This document shows positions 7,869 to 15,310 of a DNA stretch of 37,865 nt, piece by piece (the stretch's first letter is position 1; every line of letters starts with the position of its first letter). Position numbers and translations under genes: made by a program. Origin of the DNA: Helicobacteraceae bacterium (lineage in GTDB: Bacteria; Campylobacterota; Campylobacteria; Campylobacterales; Helicobacteraceae); assembly GCA_900770765.1 (NCBI GenBank), contig CAAGLK010000132.1, positions 1 through 37,865 of the forward strand, given 5' to 3'. The notes below the pieces were generated by a model. That model had not been told where the DNA came from. It saw only the letters and a list, made by a program, of their open reading frames with translations, and searched no databases.

Positions 7869-9002
7869 TTAAAAATTAAAATAAATAAACTCAGTATAAG
7901 GCGTAATACCAAGTGTGATTAGCGAGACATAAAGCAGGATTCCAGCTAAAAGAGCGTTTTTTAAATTTAGCTTAAAATTCTCTAAATGATAAATAGAATT
8001 CTTAAAGCAAAGCACTAAAATAAAGCCTAAAACAATAAAAATAAGCGTATTGTTTCTACCCTCAATTTGTAATAAAAAATCAGGAATCCGCCTAGCACCT
8101 TCCCTAAACTCCACCCACACAATCCCAAACATACCTTTAAGCAAATTTATCGCATCGCTTAAGGATTCCGCCCTAAAGAAAACCCAAGAAATATTTAAAA
8201 AATTAAATGTAAGAATCCAAGAGAAAACCTTATAAAACTTGCTTTTTAAAAAGCTAGAATCCCTAAAAGGCGAGATTATAAAGCAATAGCCTCTATGTGC
8301 TACCATAGCTAAGCCATGCAAACTCCCCCATATTACAAAGCCCCATCCAGCGCCATGCCAGATTCCACTAATAAATGCGACAATAAACAAATTCCTAAGC
8401 GTTAGGATTCTACCTAGCTTATTACCACCTAGCGGAATATATAAATAATCTTTTAAAAACCGCCCTAAAGTTATGTGCCACCGCCGCCAAAAATCCGTGA
8501 TATTTAAAGCCTTATAAGGTGAGTTAAAGTTAATAGGAAGCAAGATTCCAAAGAAAAGTCCTAGCCCAATAGCCATATCACAATATCCGCTAAAATCAAA
8601 ATAAAGCTGGAAGGTATAGCTAAGGCTAGTCGCCCAAGATTCCGCTATGTTTAAAGACACTCCGCTTTCAATTACGCTATAGCCAGCGTTTGCAGTTTTT
8701 GCAAATGTATCGGCGATAAAGACCTTTTTAAAAAGCCCGATACAAAAGATAAAAAGCCCTTTTGCGATTCCACTTAAAGCACCTTTAGAATCCTTTAACG
8801 CCTTAAATTGCGGCATCATCTCCTTATGATGCACAATAGGACCAGCGATAAGTTGCGGGAAAAAGCTAACAAATAAGCAATAATCTAAAAAATTAACCCG
8901 CCCTGTCAAATCCTCTTCTAAATCTTGCGTGTCAATTCTTTTATAACAATCCACCAAAAACGCAATTTGCTGAAAGGTAAAAAACGAAATAGCTAAAGGC
9001 AA
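7869..9002 (-). CDS. C-terminal three quarters of the MBOAT protein as an open frame
   Basis: A 377-codon open frame that starts inside the gene at an internal ATG with no convincing ribosome-binding site. It contains the MBOAT core including the WHG histidine. It is probably not made independently; it is the downstream part of the phase-variable gene 7869-9391. Confidence 0.5.
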   Translation of the reverse strand: MPLAISFFTFQQIAFLVDCYKRIDTQDLEEDLTGRVNFLDYCLFVSFFPQLIAGPIVHHKEMMPQFKALKDSKGALSGIAKGLFIFCIGLFKKVFIADTFAKTANAGYSVIESGVSLNIAESWATSLSYTFQLYFDFSGYCDMAIGLGLFFGILLPINFNSPYKALNITDFWRRWHITLGRFLKDYLYIPLGGNKLGRILTLRNLFIVAFISGIWHGAGWGFVIWGSLHGLAMVAHRGYCFIISPFRDSSFLKSKFYKVFSWILTFNFLNISWVFFRAESLSDAINLLKGMFGIVWVEFREGARRIPDFLLQIEGRNNTLIFIVLGFILVLCFKNSIYHLENFKLNLKNALLAGILLYVSLITLGITPYTEFIYFNF

Positions 9003-9148
9003 AACAATATGCGGAAGCGGAATCCTAAAATCAAAATTTAAAAGTTGTGAGAGCAGATTAAAATTTTCTAATAAAAAGTCAGTGTATTTAAAGAATCCTA
9101 AAAGCGCTATATTAAATAGGATTCCAGCTATTAAATAAAACTTGCTAT

Positions 9149-9391
9149 TTAAGCCTCTATTTTGCCCCCCCCCGCAAACGCTACAATTTTATTTGCAATA
9201 GCATAATTTACAACGATAGAAAATAAAATTAACGCAAGGTATTTTACCTCCCAAAACGCATAGAAAAACAAACTACCCAAAACCAAAAAAACTTTACTTA
9301 AAAAATCTTGCCTAAAATGCTTTAAAAGGTAGAATCCAAAAAGCATTAAAGGCAAAAATGCAAAAATAAAAACATAAGAGCTAAAAACCAC
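9149..9391 (-). CDS. N-terminal MBOAT fragment as currently read (80 residues)
   Basis: This is the only part of the MBOAT gene translated with nine G: two N-terminal hydrophobic segments (FSSYVFIFAFLPLMLFGFYL and a second at about 33-65), then GGG and a short frameshift tail KIEA. It has no catalytic residues and should be inactive. Confidence 0.6.
   Translation of the reverse strand: MVFSSYVFIFAFLPLMLFGFYLLKHFRQDFLSKVFLVLGSLFFYAFWEVKYLALILFSIVVNYAIANKIVAFAGGGKIEA
9165..9173 (-). repeat. Poly-G(9) contingency tract in MBOAT gene
   Basis: Nine consecutive G on the coding strand (C on plus) within codons 73-76. Homopolymeric G tracts of this length in Campylobacter and Helicobacter surface genes change length by slipped-strand mispairing. 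Ten or seven G would be ON; nine is OFF. Confidence 0.9.
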
Positions 9392-9407
9392 GAAAATCCT
9401 TTATAAA

Positions 9408-10445
9408 CTAAATAATAAACCCGCCGCCCAACACCAAATCATTATCGTATAGCACTAAAGCCTGCCCACTTGCCACTCCATAAACAGGCTCTTTTAAACT
9501 CGCTTCAATAATTTCCTCTCCATTAACATAAGTTAATTTTACATCCGCTTTTACTTTATGGCTGCGATAGCGCACTTTAACTTCACAAGGCAGAATCTTA
9601 TTTAAATACTCGCTAGATAATGAGAGATTCCTAGCTTTTATCTGTGTTGTGGCTAGACTTTCTTTATCGCTTACTATAATTGTATTATCCGCTGGATTTA
9701 TCGCACTTACATAATGCGGCGTAAGTGCGCCTTTGACGCTAAAGCCTTTACGCTTACCAATTGTATATTGCATATAGCCTTTATGTTCGCCTACTACATT
9801 ACCCTTTGTATCTAGCACTTTTCCTGGAAGCGCGGTATTATAATGCTTATTTAAAACATCAATATAAGAGGATTCTACAAAGCAAATTTCTTGTGAATCT
9901 TTATATTCATCTATTGTGCCAAGCCAAGTTAATTTTTTTAACGCAATGGGCTTAATATCATCTTTTATTTTATCTCCAAGTGGGAAAATAATGCGAGGAA
10001 TCCACTCTTGTTTTAAACCAAACAAAAAATAGCTCTGGTCTTTTTTAGAATCCGCCCCTTGTGCTATTTTATTATTTTTCACTTGCGCATAATGTCCAGT
10101 GGCTACATAATCAAAGCCGTTTTTATCCGCAAAGCTAAAAGCGATTTTAAATTTAATATGCGGATTACACATAGCGCAAGGATTAGGCGTAATGCCCTTT
10201 GCGTAGGATTCCACAAAATAATCATAAACCTTTTTTTTAAACTCATCTTTTGCGTCAATTACGCTATATTTTATACCTAAATACTCCGCACATGTCTTAA
10301 TTTTACTCTCATAATATTTATGTTTTTCATCTCTATTGTGCAGCTTTAAATACATCCCCTCTACATAATAGCCCTGCTTTTGCAACAGATAAGCACAATA
10401 GCTAGAATCCACGCCACCACTCATTAATAATAATACTTTTTTCAT
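9408..10445 (-). CDS. mnmA: tRNA-specific 2-thiouridylase
   Basis: A 345-residue PP-loop enzyme that thiolates uridine 34 of tRNA-Lys, Glu and Gln. LLMSGGVDSSYCA near the start is the ATP pyrophosphatase P-loop. NPCAMCNPHIKF holds the nucleophilic Cys, and DSQEICFV holds the second catalytic Cys. PALPGKVLDTKGNVVGEHKG-type sequence marks the central domain, and LVLGGGFI is the usual C-terminus. I chose the ATG at 10445 with AAGGA upstream; a start five codons earlier would overlap the previous gene. It begins one base after the stop of the YhbP-like gene. Two of its tRNA substrates, Lys(UUU) and Glu(UUC), are encoded at the far end of the window. Confidence 0.95.
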   Translation of the reverse strand: MKKVLLLMSGGVDSSYCAYLLQKQGYYVEGMYLKLHNRDEKHKYYESKIKTCAEYLGIKYSVIDAKDEFKKKVYDYFVESYAKGITPNPCAMCNPHIKFKIAFSFADKNGFDYVATGHYAQVKNNKIAQGADSKKDQSYFLFGLKQEWIPRIIFPLGDKIKDDIKPIALKKLTWLGTIDEYKDSQEICFVESSYIDVLNKHYNTALPGKVLDTKGNVVGEHKGYMQYTIGKRKGFSVKGALTPHYVSAINPADNTIIVSDKESLATTQIKARNLSLSSEYLNKILPCEVKVRYRSHKVKADVKLTYVNGEEIIEASLKEPVYGVASGQALVLYDNDLVLGGGFII

Positions 10446-10446
10446 T

Positions 10447-10869
10447 TTAGTCCTTAACATAAGTTAATTTTTCTTTTAATAGTAGCTTGTTGTTTGTGTA
10501 TTTTGCAAAATAAATTTCTAAAGAAAAAATCTCGCCACCACCAAGCCTAGCAAAAGGAAACCTTTTATAATAAGCCTTAATCTCGGCCTCTTTTGCCTTT
10601 TTAAACTCTGCTTTTATTTGCACACCTTCAATATCCGCTAAATGGCTGGAATCCTTAGCGACACTTACGCCAACTAGCGGATTAACCTCTGCTAATTGAA
10701 TATGTTTAGAAGCCGCTTCACTTTTAAAAATAAGGCTTAAACACTCTTCATAAAATACATAATAGCAATTTGCACTATAAACCTCTAAAGAATTTAAGTC
10801 GCTAGAATCCAAAACACTTAGCGTTAATAAATGAGAATTATTTAAAAACTTCTTAATTTCTTTGTGCAT
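10447..10869 (-). CDS. YhbP/UPF0306-like flavin split-barrel protein
   Basis: A 140-residue soluble protein. IEGVQIKAEF and YYKRFPFARL match the IRGVQFKGEI and YNRRFPVARM blocks I recall from E. coli YhbP (UPF0306), a relative of pyridoxamine-phosphate oxidase split barrels. A direct role is not known. A TATAAT at 10875-10880 places the start site at or within a base or two of the ATG, and no Shine-Dalgarno precedes it, so the mRNA may be leaderless. It is followed by mnmA with a one-base gap. Confidence 0.75.
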   Translation of the reverse strand: MHKEIKKFLNNSHLLTLSVLDSSDLNSLEVYSANCYYVFYEECLSLIFKSEAASKHIQLAEVNPLVGVSVAKDSSHLADIEGVQIKAEFKKAKEAEIKAYYKRFPFARLGGGEIFSLEIYFAKYTNNKLLLKEKLTYVKD

Positions 10870-10874
10870 GCGGA

Positions 10875-10880
10875 ATTATA
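10875..10880 (-). promoter_or_regulatory. -10 element for YhbP-like/mnmA
   Basis: TATAAT on the minus strand, followed by TCCGC. It ends six bases before the ATG at 10869, so the transcript would have essentially no 5' leader. Confidence 0.55.
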
Positions 10881-10900
10881 GTTAAAAATTATTAACTTTT

Positions 10901-10926
10901 ATTATCATAATGAAAATTTGTATAAA
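10901..10926 (+). promoter_or_regulatory. Candidate Fur box and -10 for TonB receptor
   Basis: ATTATCATAATGAAAATTT (10901-10919) has the alternating AT/TCAT pattern of Fur operators (consensus GATAATGATAATCATTATC), with several mismatches. It abuts a TATAAA -10-like hexamer (10921-10926). Iron control of the receptor downstream is expected for this family; the site itself is inferred. Confidence 0.4.
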
Positions 10927-10991
10927 TAAAAATGATTCTTAATTTTAGTCTAAGCAAAATAAAAATAAAATCCACTCTCATTTTAATCTCA

Positions 10992-11019
10992 ATTTAAGAT
11001 TCTGCTTGGAATCTTAAAT
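10992..11019 (+). other. Perfect 11-bp hairpin in TonB receptor leader
   Basis: ATTTAAGATTC (10992-11002) and GAATCTTAAAT (11009-11019) pair perfectly around the loop TGCTTG. It sits 29 bases before the receptor ATG, between divergent genes, so it is not a normal gene-end terminator. It could act as an attenuator or mRNA-stability hairpin. Confidence 0.6.
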
Positions 11020-11048
11020 CTTTGAATAAATAAAAAAGGAGTAAATTT

Positions 11049-13115
11049 ATGAAAAAACTATTTTTAAGCACAGCGACAATAGCACTTTTAGCGCAAAGCA
11101 GCTTTAGCGCGGAATCCTATATTTTAGATGATTCTGTTATTTCTGCTTCTGGCTTTACACAAGATATTAAAGAGGCACCAGCGACAATTAGCGTTATTAA
11201 AAAAGAGGAGCTAGAAAGTAAGCCTTATCGCGATGTAGCAGAGGCTATTGCGGATATTCCGGGCGTGGATTTATTTGCAAACAAGGGCAAAACAGGCGCT
11301 TATAATATCACAATGCGAGGAATCACAGGCTATACGCTAATTTTAGTAGATGGTAGAAGGCAGGGCGTAAGTGGGAACATCGGCCCAAATGGCTTTAGCG
11401 AAATAGCGCAAGCATTTTTACCGCCTATTTCTGCAATTGAGAGAATTGAAGTTATTAAAGGTCCTATGAGCACACTTTATGGCTCAGAAGCGTTAGGCGG
11501 CGTGGTAAATATCATTACTAAAAAAGTGGCGGATTCTTGGGGTGCTAGTGTTACGACAGAATCTATTTTTAATAATAATAGCGAGTGGGGGAATACTTAT
11601 GGCGTAAGTGCAGTTTTAAGCGGGCCGCTTATTAAGGATAAGCTAGGGCTAAGCCTTAGAGTTAGAGAATTTTATAGAGAGGGCTCAAGTGTGAAATTTA
11701 CAACACCAGATGGCACTACACTAGAAGCCACTCAAGCACAGAGTCCAACAAGGGCAAACAGCCACAATATCGGCGCGAAGCTAGATTATATTATAAATCC
11801 TAACAACTCTTTAGCCTTTGACTTTGATTATGGGCAAAATGTTTATAATAATAAAAATAGTCAAATCGGCACACTAGGCTTAGCAGGCGGCTATACCGAT
11901 ACTATGAAGGTAGAAAAAATCACAAGCTATATAAGCCATAGCGCGAAATATGATAGCTTTAGCCTAGATTCTGGCTTACAATATAATAGTATGAGTAACG
12001 ATGGGCGAACGGTGCCAGGGGAGTTACATAGAAATTATGGCAAAAATAGAGATATTAAATCAGAGGATTTTATCGCCGATACTAAGGCAGTTTTACCACT
12101 AGGAAGTAAAAATATTTTAACAACAGGCGCAGAATATAAGCTAATGAAGCTAAATGATAATGTCGTAGCACAAGGCGATACTAGCTTTAGTCAATATTTG
12201 CTTGGAATCTTTGCCGAAGATGAAATAGCTTTAATGGATAATTTAAACTTTACTTTAGGCGCAAGATACAATAAACACGAGATTTTTGGTAGCAATATCT
12301 CGCCTCGCGGCTATATTGTCTATAATCCTAGTGATAACCTAACGCTAAAAGGCGGCGTGGCAACGGGCTTTAAAGCGCCATCGCCAAATATGCTAGTAGG
12401 CGCAGAATACAACTATAGCGGTCAAGGCAGGAATCCAGCTTATGGAAACCCAAATTTAAAAGAAGAGACTTCTATAAATTATGAACTATCCGCCCTTTAT
12501 AATGCGGATTCTTACTATGCTAGCATTACAGGATTCTTAACTGATTTTAAAGATAAAATTTCTTCACAAAGCTATAGGCGTGGCGAGATGATTCCAGGCA
12601 TTGGCGTCTGCACCCCACTTGGGACAGGCACTAGTTGTAGCTTAGCTATAAATTTAGGTAAAACTCGCTATATGGGCGCTGAAGTAGCTGCCGGATTTAA
12701 AGTGCTTGATAAATTAAACTTTGACCTATCTTATACTTATTTAGACACAGAGATTAAAGAAGACAGCACTCCAGCAAACATAGGCAAACCAGAAACAGAT
12801 AGCCTAAAGCATAATGTAATAGGCAAAGTAAGCTATAAAGTGCAAAAATTCACGCCATATTTAAAAGGGCAATGGCAAGGCGATAGATACGCTGGGGATG
12901 AAAGATTTGACTATTACAAAAATGTATTTTTGCTAACGCTTGGCGGGACTTATGAGTTTAATAAAGATTGGCGGCTAAATGCTGCAGTGCATAATTTATT
13001 AGATAAAGACTTTACAAATAGCTTTGTAGGAAACCCACGCGATGGCTACACTTCACAATATAATCGCATAGAAGAAGGGCGAAGATTATGGGTATCTTTA
13101 ACAGGGAATTTTTAA
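11049..13115 (+). CDS. TonB-dependent outer membrane siderophore receptor (CirA/CfrA type)
   Basis: A 688-residue outer membrane protein with a signal peptide (about 1-20, SSFSA end). ILDDSVISASGF follows as the TonB box region, then the plug domain (about 37-160: APATISVIKKEEL, IPGVDLF, ITMRGI, VDGRRQGV, ERIEVIKGPMSTLYGSEALGGVVNIITKK). A beta barrel fills the rest and ends in a C-terminal Phe (SLTGNF). The plug signatures are those of CirA/FepA/CfrA-type ferric-siderophore receptors, but the ligand cannot be fixed from sequence. It imports iron complexes using TonB-ExbBD energy. AAAGGAG precedes the ATG. A Fur-like site and a strong leader hairpin lie upstream. Confidence 0.93.
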   Translation: MKKLFLSTATIALLAQSSFSAESYILDDSVISASGFTQDIKEAPATISVIKKEELESKPYRDVAEAIADIPGVDLFANKGKTGAYNITMRGITGYTLILVDGRRQGVSGNIGPNGFSEIAQAFLPPISAIERIEVIKGPMSTLYGSEALGGVVNIITKKVADSWGASVTTESIFNNNSEWGNTYGVSAVLSGPLIKDKLGLSLRVREFYREGSSVKFTTPDGTTLEATQAQSPTRANSHNIGAKLDYIINPNNSLAFDFDYGQNVYNNKNSQIGTLGLAGGYTDTMKVEKITSYISHSAKYDSFSLDSGLQYNSMSNDGRTVPGELHRNYGKNRDIKSEDFIADTKAVLPLGSKNILTTGAEYKLMKLNDNVVAQGDTSFSQYLLGIFAEDEIALMDNLNFTLGARYNKHEIFGSNISPRGYIVYNPSDNLTLKGGVATGFKAPSPNMLVGAEYNYSGQGRNPAYGNPNLKEETSINYELSALYNADSYYASITGFLTDFKDKISSQSYRRGEMIPGIGVCTPLGTGTSCSLAINLGKTRYMGAEVAAGFKVLDKLNFDLSYTYLDTEIKEDSTPANIGKPETDSLKHNVIGKVSYKVQKFTPYLKGQWQGDRYAGDERFDYYKNVFLLTLGGTYEFNKDWRLNAAVHNLLDKDFTNSFVGNPRDGYTSQYNRIEEGRRLWVSLTGNF

Positions 13116-13117
13116 GC

Positions 13118-13142
13118 TAAGGGACGCTTAAAGCGTCTCTTA
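13118..13142. terminator. Hairpin between convergent TonB receptor and bcp
   Basis: A 25-base near-palindrome (TAAGGGACGC / GCGTCTCTTA, loop TTAAA) three bases after the receptor stop. The stem has one G-T pair. The T tract on the plus side is poor. Confidence 0.55.
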
Positions 13143-13144
13143 AG

Positions 13145-13171
13145 TGGAATCTTAATTTTGTAAAGATTCCA
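13145..13171 (-). terminator. bcp-end hairpin from inverted GGAATC motifs
   Basis: TGGAATCTT (13145-13153) and AAGATTCCA (13163-13171) are perfect nine-base arms that enclose the bcp stop codon. This is the same design as at hisF and panC. Confidence 0.5.
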
Positions 13172-13622
13172 ACACCTTTTTTACTTCTTCAACATGCCCC
13201 TTTACTTTTACGCTTTTCCACATATAAGCTATTTTGCCCTCTTTATTTATTAAAAAAGTAGAGCGAATTACGCCTTCATATTCCTTACCATACATTTTTT
13301 TAAGTCCCCACGCGCCATAGCTTTTAAGCGCTTTTTTATCAATATCGCTTAAAAGTGTGAAATTTAGCGATTCTTTCTCTATAAAAGACAAATGCGACTT
13401 AACACTATCAGGGCTAATGCCTAAAACAACCGCATTTAACGCATTAAAATCACTTAAATTATCTCTAAAATCACAAGCCTCTGTAGTGCAACCAGGCGTT
13501 TTATCCTTAGGGTAAAAATACAAAACCACAAAACTACCTAAAAAATCATGCAGTGAAATCTCCGCTCCATCTTGATTTTGCAGTGAAAAGGGCGGTGCTT
13601 TATCGCCTATTTTTAATTCCAT
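13152..13622 (-). CDS. bcp: Thiol peroxidase, Bcp/PrxQ-type peroxiredoxin
   Basis: A 156-residue cytoplasmic peroxiredoxin that reduces hydrogen and organic peroxides using thioredoxin. YFYPKDKTPGCTTEACDFRD contains peroxidatic Cys45 and resolving Cys50, the 1-Cys-plus-5 arrangement of the Bcp family. I chose the ATG at 13622 because AAGGAG lies six bases upstream; the longer frame begins inside folB. It is the last gene of the seven-gene dsb-mla-folB operon, one base after the folB stop. Confidence 0.95.
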   Translation of the reverse strand: MELKIGDKAPPFSLQNQDGAEISLHDFLGSFVVLYFYPKDKTPGCTTEACDFRDNLSDFNALNAVVLGISPDSVKSHLSFIEKESLNFTLLSDIDKKALKSYGAWGLKKMYGKEYEGVIRSTFLINKEGKIAYMWKSVKVKGHVEEVKKVLESLQN

Positions 13623-13623
13623 T

Positions 13624-13953
13624 TTAACTCCTTTTGTATTTAACTTTAACTCCAACTTGGCAATCATTAAAAATTTCAAGCTTTGTAATTGTAAGTGAAA
13701 ATTCTAAAACTTGCGGAAACTTAGCTGGAATCTTATTTAAAAAATAAATTTGCGCATCCTCTAAAAGTAAAAATTCTTGCAAAAACGCTTCTTTTATAAA
13801 CGCCCTTAAGTCTCTATAATCTAAATATTTCTCTAAATTATCACAAAGGAATTTCGCATCTATTTTTATTTTTTGCTTTTTTAGTCGCTCTTTTTTTAGG
13901 ATTCCAACTATTGCCTTAAAGCGTAAATTTTTTAAATAAATTGTATATTTCAT
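13624..13953 (-). CDS. folB: Dihydroneopterin aldolase-like protein
   Basis: A 109-residue protein that matches the short FolB family. FKAIVGILKKERLKKQKIKID covers the usual substrate-loop block (family GxxxxExxxxQ), and YLDYRDLRAFI is the typical Y-x-x-V/L-x-x-D block. It would cleave dihydroneopterin to hydroxymethyl-dihydropterin in folate synthesis. The canonical GxxxEE has become GILKKE, and the match in the C-terminal half is weak, so activity should not be assumed. Its ATG overlaps the lipoprotein stop (TAATG). Confidence 0.75.
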   Translation of the reverse strand: MKYTIYLKNLRFKAIVGILKKERLKKQKIKIDAKFLCDNLEKYLDYRDLRAFIKEAFLQEFLLLEDAQIYFLNKIPAKFPQVLEFSLTITKLEIFNDCQVGVKVKYKRS

Positions 13954-14474
13954 TATCTAACTTTACTAAAAATCTCTAATAAACTTTTATTAAGTGCGAT
14001 TTCAAAAGCCTTAATAATCTCGCCAAAATCGCCCTTTTTTACACTAACTTCTTGCTTATTTAAAAAGCTAGAATCCTTAAAATTAACAAGTGCATTTAAA
14101 ACCACAGCTTCCTTTGTAACATCAAAATAAAAATCTAAAATATCAATTTTTAATAAAGTTTCACTAGAATCTAAAAGGGCAATGCTTAAGGCATTTGCAC
14201 TTTTTTGTGCTATTTCTTGTGCGATTATATCTAGTGGCGTTACCCATTTATTTTTTGCAAAATATGCAATGGAATTTGTGCTTGTTTTATAAGCTATTTT
14301 TGTAGAAGCGATTTTTTGACTCACAGCTAAATTTAACACTATGCTTTTTTGCTCCTTTTGCTCCTTTTGCGACAATTCTAAAAAGCCTATTTCATATAAA
14401 TTTGCTTGTGGAATCTTAGAAAAACATCCACTAAAAAAAGTAAAAATTATTAATAAAATACTTATGTTTTTCAC
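13953..14474 (-). CDS. ABC-type transport auxiliary lipoprotein (MlaD/Pqi-linked)
   Basis: A 173-residue lipoprotein. The signal peptide ends in a lipobox (FFSGC, lipidated Cys17). The body has the LxLxVSQKIASTKIAYKTSTNSIAYFAKNKWV-like pattern of the PqiC/LptE-like auxiliary lipoproteins that follow MCE genes. It would be the outer-membrane-linked part of the phospholipid transport system encoded just upstream. I chose the GTG at 14474 because AAGGGG lies five bases upstream; a GTG two codons earlier has the site too close. It follows mlaD directly and overlaps folB by one base. Confidence 0.8.
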   Translation of the reverse strand: MKNISILLIIFTFFSGCFSKIPQANLYEIGFLELSQKEQKEQKSIVLNLAVSQKIASTKIAYKTSTNSIAYFAKNKWVTPLDIIAQEIAQKSANALSIALLDSSETLLKIDILDFYFDVTKEAVVLNALVNFKDSSFLNKQEVSVKKGDFGEIIKAFEIALNKSLLEIFSKVR

Positions 14475-14483
14475 ACTCACCCC

Positions 14484-15308
14484 TTATTCTCTAGGACCTA
14501 AAATCTGCTCTTGTGTGCTAAAAATGTAGCTACTAGGCGCACTTTTAAATGTATCAATCTCACTTTCCGTATCGCTTAGAATCCTATTTAAAATTATAGA
14601 ATTTCTCTCCAGCTCTAAAAGCAGTGGCGACACCATTTGTCGCAAATTATAATCACCATTTATTATAGTGGAATCTATTAAGCGATTTGTCTTTTTGATT
14701 CCGCTAAAAACACTTTTTGCCTCTTTTAGCGTGGAATCTAAACCCATAAGTGCATTATCAAACCTAGCACTTGCTAACTTTAGATTCTCTAGCGTTTTGC
14801 TAAAATTATTTATGTTTTGCGTGCTTAAAAGCAAATTTATTTTATCTAAACTCATCTCTAATCTATCAAAAACAACCTCGGCCTTAGACCCGACCTTTTC
14901 AATCCAATTTGCTTTAAAGTTCAAAACCACTTTTTCATTTTCACCATAAAACCCTCCATCGCCTTGATGCAAACTTAAAAAATTCCCACCCGTTAGCCCT
15001 TGAGATTCCACAGAGACATACGCGCCTTTTTTAATAGCTATTTCTTTTTTAACCCATATTTCTAGCTCTACGCCATTTTTATCCGCACTTAAGCTATAGC
15101 TTTTTACAAACCCCACAGGCAGCCCAAGGTAACGCACAGGCGTCTCTTCTCTAATCCCACGCGGAAGCTCTGTGTTGTATAAATAAAAGGCGTTATAATC
15201 TTTTAAACTCCTATCATGCTTCCCCATCCAAAAGATAAAAATAACAAGTGCAAAAAGCGTCCCAACTAAAAAGATTCCAAGTAAAACATAATTTAATCTA
15301 GCTTCCAT
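14484..15308 (-). CDS. mlaD: MlaD-like MCE-domain phospholipid transport protein
   Basis: A 274-residue inner-membrane-anchored periplasmic protein with one TM segment (about 6-28) and an MCE domain (about 38-115). The MCE block ETPVRYLGLPVGFVKSYSL is clear, as is VSVESQGLTGGNFLSL. A long helical C-terminal region follows. MCE proteins form hexameric rings that shuttle phospholipids between membranes. I chose the ATG at 15308, with AAAGG eight bases upstream. An in-frame GTG two codons earlier overlaps the mlaF stop. It is longer than E. coli MlaD (about 183 residues), as usual in Campylobacterota. Confidence 0.92.
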   Translation of the reverse strand: MEARLNYVLLGIFLVGTLFALVIFIFWMGKHDRSLKDYNAFYLYNTELPRGIREETPVRYLGLPVGFVKSYSLSADKNGVELEIWVKKEIAIKKGAYVSVESQGLTGGNFLSLHQGDGGFYGENEKVVLNFKANWIEKVGSKAEVVFDRLEMSLDKINLLLSTQNINNFSKTLENLKLASARFDNALMGLDSTLKEAKSVFSGIKKTNRLIDSTIINGDYNLRQMVSPLLLELERNSIILNRILSDTESEIDTFKSAPSSYIFSTQEQILGPRE

Positions 15309-15310
15309 TA

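Larger units (their letters stand above)
7869..9391 (-). pseudogene. AlgI-type MBOAT O-acyltransferase, phase-variable gene in the OFF state
   Basis: The whole gene is 1,523 bases. It starts at GTG 9391 (AAAGGA upstream) but is out of frame after a run of nine G (9165-9173 on the plus strand as C). As sequenced, translation stops at 9149 after 80 residues. Adding one G, or removing two, gives an unbroken 507-residue protein. I read the joined frame through 9173-9002 and found no stop, and the bridge encodes FKYTDFLLENFNLL and LPHIVLPLAISFFTFQQIAF, both classic AlgI/MBOAT blocks. GIWHGAGWGFVIWGSLHG holds the conserved MBOAT histidine. It is probably a multi-pass membrane protein that transfers acetyl or another acyl group to a surface polymer, working with the SGNH-like neighbour. 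Confidence 0.85.

Noticed and set aside
9003..9148. A gene boundary between two separate membrane protein genes
   Set aside because: Restoring one G in the poly-G run joins the frames without a stop, and the bridge encodes conserved MBOAT sequence, so this is one phase-variable gene.
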